From Verrucomicrobiaceae bacterium (GTDB lineage Bacteria > Verrucomicrobiota > Verrucomicrobiia > Verrucomicrobiales > Verrucomicrobiaceae): DNA of 64,000 bases. Below the pieces are notes generated by a model. It searched no databases, was not told where the DNA came from, and was given only the letters and a program-made list of their open reading frames with translations. Below are positions 46,153 through 56,070 of the stretch, in pieces. The translations under genes and the position numbers were made by a program. Where the stretch lies: positions 62,001-126,000 of the forward strand of contig JAIBCL010000010.1 in NCBI GenBank assembly GCA_019694165.1. The letters are read 5' to 3'. Numbering within the stretch: position 1 is the stretch's first letter; each line of letters opens with the position of its first letter.

Positions 46153-49100
46153 ATGCACGCGCGACGCCTTTCCACATTCCATTTCCTCCCTGCCGCAGGG
46201 TGCGCCCTGCTTTGTTGTGGTGCGCTTTCGGCCGCGCCCGACACCGCCGCGTTGAAGTTTTTCGAGAACGAAATCCGTCCGCTGCTGGCGCGGAGCTGCT
46301 ACGAGTGCCACGGGCCGCAGAAGAAGAAAAGCGGTCTGCGCCTCGACAACCTGGCCTATATCCTCCAGGGCGGCGAGAGTGGTCCGGCGATCGTGAAGGG
46401 GGAGCCGGACAAGTCGCTGCTGATGGAATTCCTTTCCTTCAAGGACTCCGATCACGAAATGCCGCCGGACGGGAAGCTGCCAGACAAGCAGATCGCCGCG
46501 CTGAAGAAGTGGATCGCCATCGGCGCTCCGTGGCCGGAAGCCGAAGTCGCCGGCGCGAAGGTGATGCACAAGCCGGGCACGATCACCGACGACGATCGCA
46601 AGTGGTGGGCGTACCAGCCTGTGAAATCATCCCCGGTGCCAAAGTCCGATGCGAAATCTCCAATCGACGCCTTCATTCGCGACCGGCTTGCAAAAGAAGG
46701 ACTCAAGGCCTCTCCAGAGGCTTCGCGCACCGAATTGATCCGTCGCCTGTCCTTCGATCTCACCGGCCTTCCACCTTCACCCGGGCAGGTGACGGCGTTT
46801 GTGGAAGACAAGAGGCCGGACGCGTACGAGCGGCTCGTGGATGAACTGCTCGCCTCTCCCCGCTTCGGCGAGCGGCAGGCACAGCAATGGCTCGACCTCG
46901 TGCGCTACGCTGAAAGCGAGGGCTACCGGCAGGATGCCTACCGGCCAAACGTCTGGCCATACCGCGACTACGTCATCAAGTCCTTCAACGACGACAAGCC
47001 CTACGACCAGTTCATGCGCGAGCAAATCGCGGGCGACGAGATCGCACCTGGCGACCCGGCTGTGACCATCGGCACCGCATTCCTGCGTCACACGGCCTAC
47101 GAGTACAATCAACGCGATGCCGAGGGCCAGTGGCGCACCATCATCAACGAAGTGACCGACGTCACCGGCGACGTCTTCCTCGGCACGTCGATGCAATGCG
47201 CGCAATGCCACGATCACAAATTTGATCCCATCATGCAGAAGGACTACTACCGGCTGCAGGCGTTCCTGAACAACATCACCTGGCAGGAGCACACGCCGCT
47301 CGCCACGCCCGCGCAGCTCAAGCAATACAACGAGCAATACGAAGCGTGGCAGGCCGCGACCGTCGAGCCGCGCAAGATTATCGACGGCATCATCGAGCCG
47401 CGCATCACCGGGGCACAGAAGTCGGCGATGAAAAAGTTCCCGCCAGAGGTCTTCGCCATGTACGAAAAACCGCGCGGGCAGCGCACGCCATACGAAGAGC
47501 AGATCGTGCAGCTCGCCTGGCGGCAGGCCGAGTTTGAGCGTGTGCGGTTCAAAGAGGAGAAGATGAAGCCCGACGACGCGGCGAAACTCGCCGAGGCTCG
47601 CGCGGAACTTGCGAAGTTCGATCACCTCAAGCCGAAGCCGCTGCTTGATGCTTTCATCATCGGCGAGGCAGGCCGCGAGGCGATGCCCGCCAGCTTCAAG
47701 ACGCGCAAGGTCGGCTGGGTGAAGTCGAATCCCGGAGTCCTCACCATTCTCGATCCAGCGGACGCGCACATCCCCGAGCCGCCGCCATCCGCGCAAACCT
47801 CGGGCCGCCGCAGCGCGCTCGCTGACTGGTTCGCCCGCCCGGACAATCCGCTCACCACCCGCGTGATCGTGAATCGCATCTGGCAGCACCATTTCGGTCG
47901 TGGCATCGTCGGAACGTCGAGCGACTTCGGTCGTCTCGGCGAAAGGCCCACGCATCCGGAGTTGCTCGACTGGCTCACCAGCGAATTCGTCAAAGGCGGC
48001 TGGCACATGAAGCCGCTGCACAAGATGATCGTGATGAGCGAGACGTACCGGCAGGCGACGAAGTGCTCAGTTCTCAGTGCTCAGTCTGACAAGGCGGACC
48101 GTGTCGGGACGGAGCACTCTCAGTCCGCTCTCCTGATTGACCCGGAGAACAGATTCCTCTGGCGCTACCCGCCGCGCCGTCTCGATGCCGAGCAGGCACG
48201 TGATGCCGTCCTCGCCGCCAGCGGCGAATTGAAGCTCGACATGGGTGGCGAAGGCGTCTCCTCCACCACGCCGCGGCGCAGCATTTACACGAAGAAGATC
48301 CGCAACACGCAGGACGAATTCCTCCGCAGCCTCGATGCGCCGGCTGGTTATCAGAGCATCGCGGAGCGTCAGGCGACGACCACCGCCACGCAGAGCTTGC
48401 TCTTGATCAACGGCGAGTGGCCGCTCGACCGGGCACGCGCGATGGCCGCCAGCCTGTTGAAGAGCAAGCCGAAGGATGATGCCGCGCTCGTGCGCGCCGC
48501 GTACCTGCGCGCATTCTCGCGCGAGCCGACGGTGGACGATGCGAAATCCGCCGCCGCGTTTCTCGGCGTGCAGCGCGCGCAACTGAAGCGTGAAGCACCA
48601 CCGCCGCCGCCCGCGGCGGCGCCTCTCGCGGACGCGGTCAAATTCTTCGGCCTCGCGAATGCATCGAAGACCGCGAAGGCGCTGATGATGAAACCCGGCA
48701 CCGCCAATGAAAAACTGCGCGTGAATCTCGAAGGCGCGCCCGAGCCGGACTCCTTCGCCATCGAGGCCGTGGTGTATCTCGACTCGCTCTATCCAAACGC
48801 CGCCGTGCGCACCATCGCCGCACGCTGGAACAACGCGAAGACCGAGCCTGGCTGGTGCTTCGGCGTCACGAGCGAGAAGTCCGCCTACAAGCCGAACAAC
48901 CTCATCGTGCAGCTCTCCGGCGATGATTTCCAGGGCAGCCAGCTTTATGAAGTCGTGGCGTCAAACATCACCATCCCGCTGCGCAGGCCGTTCTACGTCG
49001 CCGCCGCCATCAACAACCATCCCGCCGAAGGCCAGCAGTTCGGCGGCACCGTCACCTTCTATGCGCGCGATCTCGGCGATCCGGCCGCGCCGATGCAAAC

Positions 49101-49470
49101 CGCGACGGTGAGCCACCAAGTCTGCGGCGGCTACGTCAGCGCCCAGCGCGCTCTGTACATCGGCGGCCGCGAGACCGACAAGAGCAGCCTCTGGGACGGT
49201 GCCATCGCCCGCGTCGCCATCCGCAAAGGCGCGCTCGACTCCGGCAAGCTCATGGCCTGGGCCGGCATGACCGATCCCACCTGCATCCTCGACATGAGCG
49301 CCGATCAATTCACCGCAGCGCAGAAGGCTCCGGCAGGGCAGAAGTGGACGTTTGAATCTTCAATGGCACCCGCGCCAAAAGGCGGCGCCAAGCTCGATCC
49401 AGCACTCGAAGCCGTCACCGACCTGTGCCACGCGTTGCTGAACTCGAATGAGTTCTTCTACTTGCAGTGA
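46153..49470 (+). CDS. PSCyt1 / DUF1549 / DUF1553 protein with a LamG-like insert
   Basis: A 1105-residue exported protein. After a signal peptide ([20 protein letters not shown]) comes a PSCyt1 domain with CYECH and [22 protein letters not shown]1549 has [16 protein letters not shown] and [16 protein letters not shown]1553 has [31 protein letters not shown] and [19 protein letters not shown]. Between DUF1553 and the closing [12 protein letters not shown] is a concanavalin/LamG-like domain (about 845-1035), a carbohydrate-binding type. A low-complexity stretch is inserted at 48066-48124. The start ATG at 46153 begins the signal peptide. It is divergent from the sigma factor and paralogous to the gene at 9074. 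Confidence 0.9.
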   Translation: MHARRLSTFHFLPAAGCALLCCGALSAAPDTAALKFFENEIRPLLARSCYECHGPQKKKSGLRLDNLAYILQGGESGPAIVKGEPDKSLLMEFLSFKDSDHEMPPDGKLPDKQIAALKKWIAIGAPWPEAEVAGAKVMHKPGTITDDDRKWWAYQPVKSSPVPKSDAKSPIDAFIRDRLAKEGLKASPEASRTELIRRLSFDLTGLPPSPGQVTAFVEDKRPDAYERLVDELLASPRFGERQAQQWLDLVRYAESEGYRQDAYRPNVWPYRDYVIKSFNDDKPYDQFMREQIAGDEIAPGDPAVTIGTAFLRHTAYEYNQRDAEGQWRTIINEVTDVTGDVFLGTSMQCAQCHDHKFDPIMQKDYYRLQAFLNNITWQEHTPLATPAQLKQYNEQYEAWQAATVEPRKIIDGIIEPRITGAQKSAMKKFPPEVFAMYEKPRGQRTPYEEQIVQLAWRQAEFERVRFKEEKMKPDDAAKLAEARAELAKFDHLKPKPLLDAFIIGEAGREAMPASFKTRKVGWVKSNPGVLTILDPADAHIPEPPPSAQTSGRRSALADWFARPDNPLTTRVIVNRIWQHHFGRGIVGTSSDFGRLGERPTHPELLDWLTSEFVKGGWHMKPLHKMIVMSETYRQATKCSVLSAQSDKADRVGTEHSQSALLIDPENRFLWRYPPRRLDAEQARDAVLAASGELKLDMGGEGVSSTTPRRSIYTKKIRNTQDEFLRSLDAPAGYQSIAERQATTTATQSLLLINGEWPLDRARAMAASLLKSKPKDDAALVRAAYLRAFSREPTVDDAKSAAAFLGVQRAQLKREAPPPPPAAAPLADAVKFFGLANASKTAKALMMKPGTANEKLRVNLEGAPEPDSFAIEAVVYLDSLYPNAAVRTIAARWNNAKTEPGWCFGVTSEKSAYKPNNLIVQLSGDDFQGSQLYEVVASNITIPLRRPFYVAAAINNHPAEGQQFGGTVTFYARDLGDPAAPMQTATVSHQVCGGYVSAQRALYIGGRETDKSSLWDGAIARVAIRKGALDSGKLMAWAGMTDPTCILDMSADQFTAAQKAPAGQKWTFESSMAPAPKGGAKLDPALEAVTDLCHALLNSNEFFYLQ
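48066..48124. repeat. in-frame CTCAGT repeat segment inside the DUF1553 gene
   Basis: CTCAGT occurs at 48066-48071, 48073-48078 and 48080-48085 with a seven-base period, and again at 48119-48124. It adds about 20 residues ([20 protein letters not shown]) between YRQAT and DPENRFLWR, segments usually close together in DUF1553. The frame stays open. Confidence 0.6.
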
Positions 49471-49498
49471 GGCCGACAGGACCGGGCGATTACCGCCG

Positions 49499-50620
49499 TC
49501 AGCGCTGCTTCGCCGAGCCGATGCGCAGAGTCACATCCGTCACCTTTCCTCCTTCGAGTGGCTCGAGCATGAGGCAGAAGGAGTGATGAGGTGGCGTGCC
49601 CTGCACGATCAGCACGCCGCGCGCGGCCGCAGGCTGGCCGGCAGCCACGTCCGCGGTCATGAACCCGTTCACATGAGTCGGGCCGAAGCCGCGAATCTTG
49701 CCGCGCTCGAACCACGGACCTTTGAACAGGCCGTCAGGCTCCCACAGCCACACGCGCATCCTGCCGCTGCCGATCCGGCACTCGACCTCGACAGGGCCTG
49801 ACGAGTGGTAGGTGGTGGTGTTGGTCGGCAGCACGACGGTCATCAGCTTTTCCAGTGAAGCACCGGTGACCTTGACATCGACGGCACCGTTTGAAGCCAT
49901 GCCTTCGATGCGCCCGCCCGGCAGAGTGGGGCCGGACAAGCTCGCCTGCTGCGGTGCCTGCCGGCGGTAGCCCGGCGGGTTCGTGATGGCGGTGTCGTCG
50001 AGATCCATCTGCCACCCGCCTTTCTCCGGCACGGCGGCAGGCAAGACCGCGACCGGCGTATGCGAGAGATCGACCTCATCCAGTGCGAGACTGATCAGCG
50101 GGTCGATGCTGCTCACATTGGAGCGCGCGAGTCCGAGCTTCTTCAGGGATGCGGGCAATGTATTGGCGGTCGGTGTACCGAGTTTCTGCCCGCCGAGTTG
50201 AAGCTCCCGCAGCCTGGTCAATGAAGACACGACCGGCCACTCAGTGAGATTTCCATTCTCGAGCCAGAGCAACTCGATTTCCGTCAGCCGGGACAAATCA
50301 GGCGCCGAGGCAAAGGCGGAATTCGCCAGACATAGCGCGCGCACATGGCCGTCGCGAATCACGACGGACTTCGCATTCCGCGCATCGCGCATGAGGCCGT
50401 CCGTCAGCATGCCGAGCGGCCTCAATTGAGCGGCTTCGACGCCCGCGGCAGTGCAAACGGCATCGAGAGCCGCACGCTCGGCAGCCGGCAGTGTGGCGAG
50501 CCATTCCTGGATGCTTTTCTCCGGCCCTGCACGCCAGGCGAGGAAGACGAGAATTCCGATGCCAAGCAGCGCCACGGCCGCGGCGATGCCGATGAGGGTT
50601 AGGCAGCTTTTCTGGTTCAT
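49499..50620 (-). CDS. membrane-anchored leucine-rich-repeat-like protein
   Basis: A 373-residue protein with a membrane helix at residues 7-29 (LTLIGIAAAVALLGIGILVFLAW), then an outside region. Residues about 85-190 have short LRR-like units (LTEIELLWLENGNLTEWPVV, LTRLRELQLGGQKL, LKKLGLARSNVSSI). The C-terminal part is beta-rich with Gly turns. There is no catalytic motif that I recognise. The start at 50620 gives a membrane anchor; a start 22 codons earlier would overlap the upstream lipoprotein stop. It is 11 bases downstream of the repeat-rich lipoprotein gene, so an operon is likely. Confidence 0.75.
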   Translation of the reverse strand: MNQKSCLTLIGIAAAVALLGIGILVFLAWRAGPEKSIQEWLATLPAAERAALDAVCTAAGVEAAQLRPLGMLTDGLMRDARNAKSVVIRDGHVRALCLANSAFASAPDLSRLTEIELLWLENGNLTEWPVVSSLTRLRELQLGGQKLGTPTANTLPASLKKLGLARSNVSSIDPLISLALDEVDLSHTPVAVLPAAVPEKGGWQMDLDDTAITNPPGYRRQAPQQASLSGPTLPGGRIEGMASNGAVDVKVTGASLEKLMTVVLPTNTTTYHSSGPVEVECRIGSGRMRVWLWEPDGLFKGPWFERGKIRGFGPTHVNGFMTADVAAGQPAAARGVLIVQGTPPHHSFCLMLEPLEGGKVTDVTLRIGSAKQR

Positions 50621-50631
50621 GAGGCGGTGGA

Positions 50632-51333
50632 TCAGGGCTTCATTTCGTCCGGACCGCTGATGATGCGGCCATTTCCGTCGCGCCACGTCACGTTGCCGGC
50701 GGGGCTCACATACTTCTGTCCGACGATGGCGCCATTGCGCCGGTATGTCGTGGTATTGTCGCCGCCGGTTCCGGACGAGGTATCCGCAGTGTGCGTGATT
50801 CTTCCGCGCGAGTCCCGGTGCGTCGTGCGTCCGCTCGGTGACTCGCTCGAGCTTCCCGTGATGCGGCCGTCCGCGTCCCGGTAGGTGATGGTGCCCGGGT
50901 GTGAAGTCCAGGCGCTCCCAATGATGCGGCCGGTCTGTTTCTCGCGGTAAACACGATCGCCCGACGGCGCGGAAGTCTCCTCGCCGTCGAGAATCGTGCG
51001 GTCCGTGGCCTCGAAGCGAGCCGGATGCTTTGCGGCTGCTTTCACCGCATCGTGCTGCGCGGTCGCAGGGTCGGGCCCGCTCTTTTCGCGAGTGACGTGT
51101 CGTGCGGCAGGCTCCGACCGACGTGCGGCAACTTCCGACCGCGCACTCGCTCGATGGCGGGCCACGGCTTCCATGCGATCACCTTCCCGCGAAGGCGTGC
51201 GCAGTCCGTGGTAGTAAGCCGGCCTCCAAGGGCGGCGCGGCGGCGGATGGCGTGGCGGCGGCGCACAGGCCGAGACGAGGGCGGCGACGGCAATGAGGGG
51301 GACCAATCTGGAGAATCGGGGTGTGGTGTTCAT
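50632..51333 (-). CDS. lipoprotein with tandem R-x-G-R-I repeats
   Basis: A 233-residue lipoprotein. The signal peptide ends AALVSAC. A Pro/His/Arg-rich then Arg/Ala/Glu-rich region fills residues 22-130. The C-terminal 100 residues have about five repeats of 20-24 residues with the core Y-R-D-x-x-G-R-I (TYRDADGRITGSS, THRDSRGRITHTA, TYRRNGAIVGQKY, TWRDGNGRIISGP), a pattern similar to YD/RHS-like or MORN-like beta-hairpins. Such repeats usually form extended beta structures at the surface. Function unknown. Confidence 0.75.
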   Translation of the reverse strand: MNTTPRFSRLVPLIAVAALVSACAPPPRHPPPRRPWRPAYYHGLRTPSREGDRMEAVARHRASARSEVAARRSEPAARHVTREKSGPDPATAQHDAVKAAAKHPARFEATDRTILDGEETSAPSGDRVYREKQTGRIIGSAWTSHPGTITYRDADGRITGSSSESPSGRTTHRDSRGRITHTADTSSGTGGDNTTTYRRNGAIVGQKYVSPAGNVTWRDGNGRIISGPDEMKP

Positions 51334-51375
51334 GGCGGCAGCTTCGACGCGGCGAGATTCGGGTGTCTTCAACCT

Positions 51376-51621
51376 TCAGGCATCAGTCCACGGCGCAATG
51401 ATTCCGCCGATGAAAATGACGAGACCGCAGATGCAGGTGATCACATGGATCAGGACGCCGGACCAGAAGCCGGCGGGTTGCTCGTTGCGCGGGATGAGGA
51501 AGCCATTGCGCGTGCGCAGCACGCCGGTGCGCAGTGCACGCCGAATCTCGACGACCGAGAACCATGCGAGACCTCCGCCGAGGCCTGTCGCCAAAATGCG
51601 CACGATCCAGATGAACCACAT
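51376..51621 (-). CDS. small two-helix membrane protein
   Basis: An 81-residue protein with two membrane helices: MWFIWIVRILATGLGGGLAW and VLIHVITCICGLVIFIGGII. The loop between them, VEIRRALRTGVLRTRNG, is strongly positive, so it is probably inside the cell. The frame is open much further upstream, but that part is Ala/Arg/Pro-rich without family features, so the ATG at 51621 is preferred. It lies 42 bases upstream of the repeat lipoprotein in the same direction. Function unknown. Confidence 0.6.
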   Translation of the reverse strand: MWFIWIVRILATGLGGGLAWFSVVEIRRALRTGVLRTRNGFLIPRNEQPAGFWSGVLIHVITCICGLVIFIGGIIAPWTDA

Positions 51622-51893
51622 GGTGAAGAGGCCGCTGCGAGCGGCTGCCGGGACAACTGCCACCGAATCGAGCGGACGCCAGCGTGCATTGCGGATCGGC
51701 CTCTTGAGAATGGAAGATATTGCCGCCTTCGAGTCAGGCTGCGGATCCGGTTCACCGACGCGGGTGAGACTCCCGCTGTATGCCGCGCATCGTCCGATTT
51801 GCGACTGCTCGGGCCCGAATCGGGCGGGATCGGAGCCGGCAGAGCAGGGGAGTGAAGGCACGAGAACAAGTGATCCCACGCCCGTGACCGCAT
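51622..51893. other. 272-base intergenic region after lutB
   Basis: I see no supported gene here. It contains a GC palindrome GCCGCT-GCG-AGCGGC near 51630-51646. No LutC-like frame was recognised. Confidence 0.45.
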
Positions 51894-53321
51894 CTACGCG
51901 CCAGCGCTGCAACTGCCGCCCGGCTCCCTCCCCTTCATCCAGCTCCGAAACTCTCCGCCCCGAAATTTCGGCAGCTCGCGCGAGCCGAGCCAGCGCATGA
52001 GCGGCGGGACAGGCATGAGCTTGAGCGGGACGAGGTTTGCGAGATTTGCGGCCTGCATCGCCGCGCGCCAGGCGTGGGGTCGCGTCGCGAGAAAAGCCCA
52101 CGGTTCCATGGACGGCGTGCCCGCCTTCGCCTGCGTCGCCCCTTCGCGGAACGCGCGGTCGCGCAGGCGTACGAGCATGTCGGGGATCGGGATGTCCACG
52201 GGGCAGACTTCATTGCATGCGCCGCAGAGAGAGGAGGCTTTGGGAAGGTCGGCGAGCTTTGCAAAGTCCGGCTGCATCAGCAGCGGGCTGAGCACCGCGC
52301 CGATGGGACCCTGGTACGTGGCCCGATACGCATGGCCGCTGGCCTGGCGATAGACGGGGCAGACGTTCTGGCACGCGCCACAGCGGATGCAGCGGAGGAT
52401 TTCGCGGTATTCGCTGCCGAGGATGGCGGAGCGGCCGTTGTCCACGAAGATGACGACCATCTTTTCGGCTCCGTCGATCGTGCCACCGGTCGGGTTCACG
52501 CGCGGACCATTGATGAATTGAGTGTAGACGGTGAGCTGCTGCCCCACGCCGGAGCGCGCGAGCAAGTTCAGGAAGACAGCGAGGTCACGATCGTGAGGAA
52601 CGAGCTTCTCGATGCCAACCATGACGATGTGCAGTCGCGGCGCGGTGATGCTGAAGCGCGCGTTGCCTTCATTCGTGACGAGCACGATGCGGCCGCTCTC
52701 GGCGGAGACAAAATTCGCGCCGGTGATGCCGGCGTCGGCCTTGAGAAACTTCTCCCGCAGATGCTTGCGCGCGCGGCGGGTGATGGTCTCCGGATCGTCG
52801 TTGTAGTCGCCGAGCCCCTCGCGCTCGAAGCTTTTTGCGATGTCGCGGCGGTTCTTGTGAACGATGGGCTTGATGATGTGCGACGGGATGTCGTCGTCGA
52901 TCTGGATGATGAACTCGCCGAGATCGGTCTCGACGACTTCGATGCCGTTCTCCTCGAGGTGTGGATTCAGGTGAATCTCCTCGGTGAGCATCGACTTCGA
53001 CTTCACCACGAGCTTCGCACCATTCTCGCGCAGCAGCTTCGTGACCATCGCCTTGGCACTCGCCGCGTCATTGGCGAACAGGACTTCGGCGCCGTTCGCC
53101 TTCAGTCGCGACTCGGCCTTTTCCAAGTAGGTGTCGAGATGATCCAGCGTGTGCTGCTTGATCTGCGCGGCCAGCTTGCGCAGCGGATCGGCGTTGCCGT
53201 AATCCCGCGCCAGCGCCTCGCGCCGCCAGATCGTCGGCACACGCGTGCCTTCGAGCACGGTTTCGCGCACGCTCCGCGGGAGGGTGTCGGCGTAGCGGTC
53301 GATGGATTGCGGGGAGATCAT
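51894..53321 (-). CDS. lutB: LutB-like iron-sulfur protein of lactate oxidation
   Basis: A 475-residue protein of the LutB/YkgF family. The N-terminal LUD domain includes LVVKSKSMLTEEIHLN, EENGIEVVETDLGEFIIQ and RIVLVTNEGNARF. The C-terminal part has two 4Fe-4S motifs, CIRCGACQNVCPVY and CGACNEVCPVDIP. LutA, LutB and LutC together oxidise L-lactate to pyruvate in the cytosol. The start at 53321 overlaps the lutA stop by four bases (ATGA), so the two are translationally coupled. No lutC was found in the window. Confidence 0.93.
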   Translation of the reverse strand: MISPQSIDRYADTLPRSVRETVLEGTRVPTIWRREALARDYGNADPLRKLAAQIKQHTLDHLDTYLEKAESRLKANGAEVLFANDAASAKAMVTKLLRENGAKLVVKSKSMLTEEIHLNPHLEENGIEVVETDLGEFIIQIDDDIPSHIIKPIVHKNRRDIAKSFEREGLGDYNDDPETITRRARKHLREKFLKADAGITGANFVSAESGRIVLVTNEGNARFSITAPRLHIVMVGIEKLVPHDRDLAVFLNLLARSGVGQQLTVYTQFINGPRVNPTGGTIDGAEKMVVIFVDNGRSAILGSEYREILRCIRCGACQNVCPVYRQASGHAYRATYQGPIGAVLSPLLMQPDFAKLADLPKASSLCGACNEVCPVDIPIPDMLVRLRDRAFREGATQAKAGTPSMEPWAFLATRPHAWRAAMQAANLANLVPLKLMPVPPLMRWLGSRELPKFRGGEFRSWMKGREPGGSCSAGA

Positions 53322-54124
53322 GATTCTGGCGCAGGCCGCTGGCTCGCACTCGCGCGGGCACTTGGGCCGGTTGCCCCGCCTTTGAGAGCCGCCGCCAGCA
53401 CCTCCGTGATGTGCAGACACTTCACCGGCCGTGCTTCACGGCCGACGAGGCCGCCGATGTGCATGAGGCAGCCCATGTCTGCGGAGACGAGGATGTCGGG
53501 CTGTTCCTTGAGGGCATTGTCGAGTTTGAGCCGGCCCATCTTGGTGGAGATGTTGGGAAACGTGACGGAAAACGCACCGCCGAAGCCGCAGCATTGTTCG
53601 GCATCGTCAAAGGTGACGAGTTCGAGGCCGTCGATGGATGAGAGCAGCTTGAGCGCAGCTTCGCCACTCCCGGTGCCGCGCGAGTGGCAGGAGGTGTGGA
53701 AGGCCACGCGATAGGCGAAGCGGCCCGGCCACCGGTCGATGCCGAGTCCATTCACGATGTAGTCGACCAGCTCCCACGTCCGCGCGCCGACGGCTTCGAC
53801 GACGGCGAGATCTCCTTCTCTCTCAAACTCGAGCGGCGCGCCGTGAAACATCATGGCCGAGCACGAGCCGGACGGCACGACCACGGGCTTGTCGCCGCGG
53901 AAGACATCGACGGTGTGGCGCACGACTTCGCGCGAGCAGGGCCAGTCGCCCGCATTGAAGGCGGGCTGGCCGCAGCAGGTCTGATCCGGCGGAAACTCGA
54001 TCTCGCAGCCGAGGCGTTCGAGCACTTCGACGGCGGACTTTGCCACATGCGGGTAAAACGCATCGCACAGGCAGGTGGCCATGAACTGGATGCGCCTGCC
54101 GGACGGGCGTTCGTGAAGCTTCAT
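53318..54124 (-). CDS. lutA: LutA-like CCG-domain protein of lactate oxidation
   Basis: A 268-residue protein with two cysteine-rich CCG domains. The first has ATCLCDAFYPHVAKSAVEVL and DQTCCGQPAFNAGDW; the second has FHTSCHSRG and DDAEQCCGFGGAFSVTFP. These bind iron-sulfur clusters in heterodisulfide-reductase-like proteins. In the Lut pathway LutA works with LutB and LutC on L-lactate. The C-terminal 25 residues (SARASASQRPAPES) are a low-complexity tail. It is first of the pair, with lutB overlapping by four bases. Confidence 0.92.
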   Translation of the reverse strand: MKLHERPSGRRIQFMATCLCDAFYPHVAKSAVEVLERLGCEIEFPPDQTCCGQPAFNAGDWPCSREVVRHTVDVFRGDKPVVVPSGSCSAMMFHGAPLEFEREGDLAVVEAVGARTWELVDYIVNGLGIDRWPGRFAYRVAFHTSCHSRGTGSGEAALKLLSSIDGLELVTFDDAEQCCGFGGAFSVTFPNISTKMGRLKLDNALKEQPDILVSADMGCLMHIGGLVGREARPVKCLHITEVLAAALKGGATGPSARASASQRPAPES

Positions 54125-54165
54125 TCGGGACCGTGGATGAGATCTCGGGACGAGGTGTGGATCGT

Positions 54166-55218
54166 CTATTTGTGCTCCGCCTTGTAATGCTCGCCGAGAA
54201 TGTCACGGCCGAAATCGGCATCGAACGCGCGCCACACGCTGTGGACGTGGTTGGCCTCGTTCTGCACGTTGTCGTACTCGAGGAGGAAGGTCTTGCCCTG
54301 CACGCGGTAGTAGTGGCCCTGGCCGCGCTCCTTGGAGCCTGCCCAGGCGAAGTGGAGCGGCACGCCGGCTTTCTTTTCGTCCTCGAGCGCTTCGCGGGCG
54401 ATGTCCGGACGCACGCGCATCAGGTACTCGGCCACGATGTCATGGAGCAGCTTCTTCTGTGCGTCGTTGAGGTCGGCCTCGGAGATGCCGTCGGGGCTGA
54501 GCGGATTCACCTTGCGCTCGGCGGAGGTGACCATCTCCTTCGGCGGCTCCGTGCTGATGATGGCCTTGGCGTCCTGCTCGGTGGAGAGCGACTTCACCAG
54601 CTCGCGTCCAAGTTCTTCTTCGCGCGCGAGCACACGCACACCGGTGAGCGGACCCTGGCGCACTTCGCCGGGATTTGAGCCGAAGAACGACGGCGTGGCG
54701 CGCACGAGCTGGCCGTCCTTGAGCGTGAAATTCATCGAGATGTGGTGGCCTTCGATGCGCCAGCCCCAGGTGCCGGAGGCGGACGGCTCGCCGAAGATGG
54801 ACACGTAGTACTTCTCGGGGTCGCGCTTCTCGCGCGTGGCCTGGCGTTTCGATTCGTCGGCCGCGCCTTCAATTTGATACAGCACCTCTTCGAGGCTCAT
54901 GATGGTCACCGCCTTGGCCGCGCCGCGGAAGCTCAAGCCGGTGTTCAGCAGCGCATGGGCCAGCAGGCGCGACTGCGGGGACATCTCCTTCATCGGCAGC
55001 CCCTTGCGCGGGCGCGGGATGAAGTGCCAGTTTGTGCGCTCCTCCTCGTCCTCGAACTTGAAGCTCGCCTTCTCCTTCTGCTCAGGCGTGAGCGAGCCGA
55101 GGAAGGTGCGGGCGATCTCGGCCATCTGCGGTCCGGCATCGTGCGCCGGCACGGGGCGGAGTCCGAGGGTGAATGAAACGGCTGCGGCGAGCAGGAGCGG
55201 GCGGATGGGTGTTCTCAT
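54166..55218 (-). CDS. exported DUF3500 domain protein
   Basis: A 350-residue exported protein of the DUF3500 family. The signal peptide is LLLAAAVSFTLGLRPVPAHD. Family landmarks are FLGSLTPEQKEKASFKFEDEE, NWHFIPRPRKGLPMKEM, EKYYVSIFGEPSASGTWGWRIEGHHIS, and near the C-terminus FAWAGSKERGQGHYYRVQ and LLEYDNVQNEANHVHSVWR. The many His and Asp residues hint at metal or phosphate binding, but the activity is unknown. The ATG at 55218 is at the signal peptide. Confidence 0.85.
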   Translation of the reverse strand: MRTPIRPLLLAAAVSFTLGLRPVPAHDAGPQMAEIARTFLGSLTPEQKEKASFKFEDEEERTNWHFIPRPRKGLPMKEMSPQSRLLAHALLNTGLSFRGAAKAVTIMSLEEVLYQIEGAADESKRQATREKRDPEKYYVSIFGEPSASGTWGWRIEGHHISMNFTLKDGQLVRATPSFFGSNPGEVRQGPLTGVRVLAREEELGRELVKSLSTEQDAKAIISTEPPKEMVTSAERKVNPLSPDGISEADLNDAQKKLLHDIVAEYLMRVRPDIAREALEDEKKAGVPLHFAWAGSKERGQGHYYRVQGKTFLLEYDNVQNEANHVHSVWRAFDADFGRDILGEHYKAEHK

Positions 55219-55357
55219 GAGGTGAGTCGGATGATTGGAGAGTTTCCGGACGGAGGCAACATTCAACGCGCGCGTCCGGCGCGATCTCTCCATCGTCCGC
55301 CTGCCGGCCGGGGCGCCGTGTGAAGGTGAAGCGGCGCCGCATCTCCGGACCCGGCGG

Positions 55358-55861
55358 CTACGCGAGGTCGATCTGGAAGAAGTCCCGAAACACGGCGCGA
55401 TAGACTCGCTGCTTGAAGCGCGGCACCCAGTGCATGCGGAATTCGCGCGGCTGGATCCACTTCCAGCGGCCGAACTCGCGATTGTGCGTGTCGAGATCGA
55501 TGTCGGAGTCCTTGCCGGTGAAGAGGCACTGGAAGTAGGTCTGCTCCTGGCCGCCGTAGATGCCGTACTTCAGCCGCCCTTTCGGAAATGCGTAGCGGTA
55601 GCCGTCCCGCCGGGCGATGACGCGGATGAGGGCGCGCCGCACGCCGATCTCCTCCTCCACCTCGCGATAGAGCGCCTCCTCGATGCTTTCGCCGTCGTCC
55701 ACGCCGCCTTGCGGGAACTGCCACGCACCTTTGAAGTTCGCACGTTCGGCCACGAGAATCTGCCCGCCATCGCGGCAGAGAATGGCGGCCACGTTCGGCC
55801 GGTAGAGCATGGGTTCGGGCGGCGGAAGTGGCGCGGGTGTGTCTGATTCGAGATGCTCCAT
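55358..55861 (-). CDS. rppH: RNA pyrophosphohydrolase (Nudix)
   Basis: A 167-residue Nudix enzyme. The Nudix box GGVDDGESIEEALYREVEEE matches GX5EX7REUXEE. RNA-cap-removing RppH enzymes strip pyrophosphate from the 5' end of RNA and start its decay. Other RppH-like marks are MLYRPNVAAILC, WQFPQGGVDDG and FPKGRLKYG. A start at 55810 (MLYRPNV) would remove a 17-residue Pro-rich N-terminus, and the true start is uncertain. Diadenosine-polyphosphate hydrolysis is an alternative activity in this family. Confidence 0.85.
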   Translation of the reverse strand: MEHLESDTPAPLPPPEPMLYRPNVAAILCRDGGQILVAERANFKGAWQFPQGGVDDGESIEEALYREVEEEIGVRRALIRVIARRDGYRYAFPKGRLKYGIYGGQEQTYFQCLFTGKDSDIDLDTHNREFGRWKWIQPREFRMHWVPRFKQRVYRAVFRDFFQIDLA

Positions 55862-55885
55862 GTGGGGTGGAAAGAAGACGCGCGC

Positions 55886-55913
55886 ATTATATGCATGTCC
55901 GGCGTTTTGTCTC
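55886..55913 (-). promoter_or_regulatory. possible sigma-70 promoter of rppH
   Basis: On the minus strand, GAGACA (55913-55908), a 16-base spacer and a perfect TATAAT (55891-55886) would start RNA near 55879, about 18 bases before the first ATG of rppH. Confidence 0.4.
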
Positions 55914-56070
55914 GGTGCGGATAGCGGAGCAGTGAGGGCGGGGGAGGGCGGGGCGGGTTTCGCTCGACCGGGTGTTCCTCTGCGCGGGATGCGCCGCTGG
56001 TTTTGCCCCGAGCCTCCGGTTGCCTCGCGCGCGGGGCGGCGTAGGCTCGGCCGTAAACCAGACGCCGATC

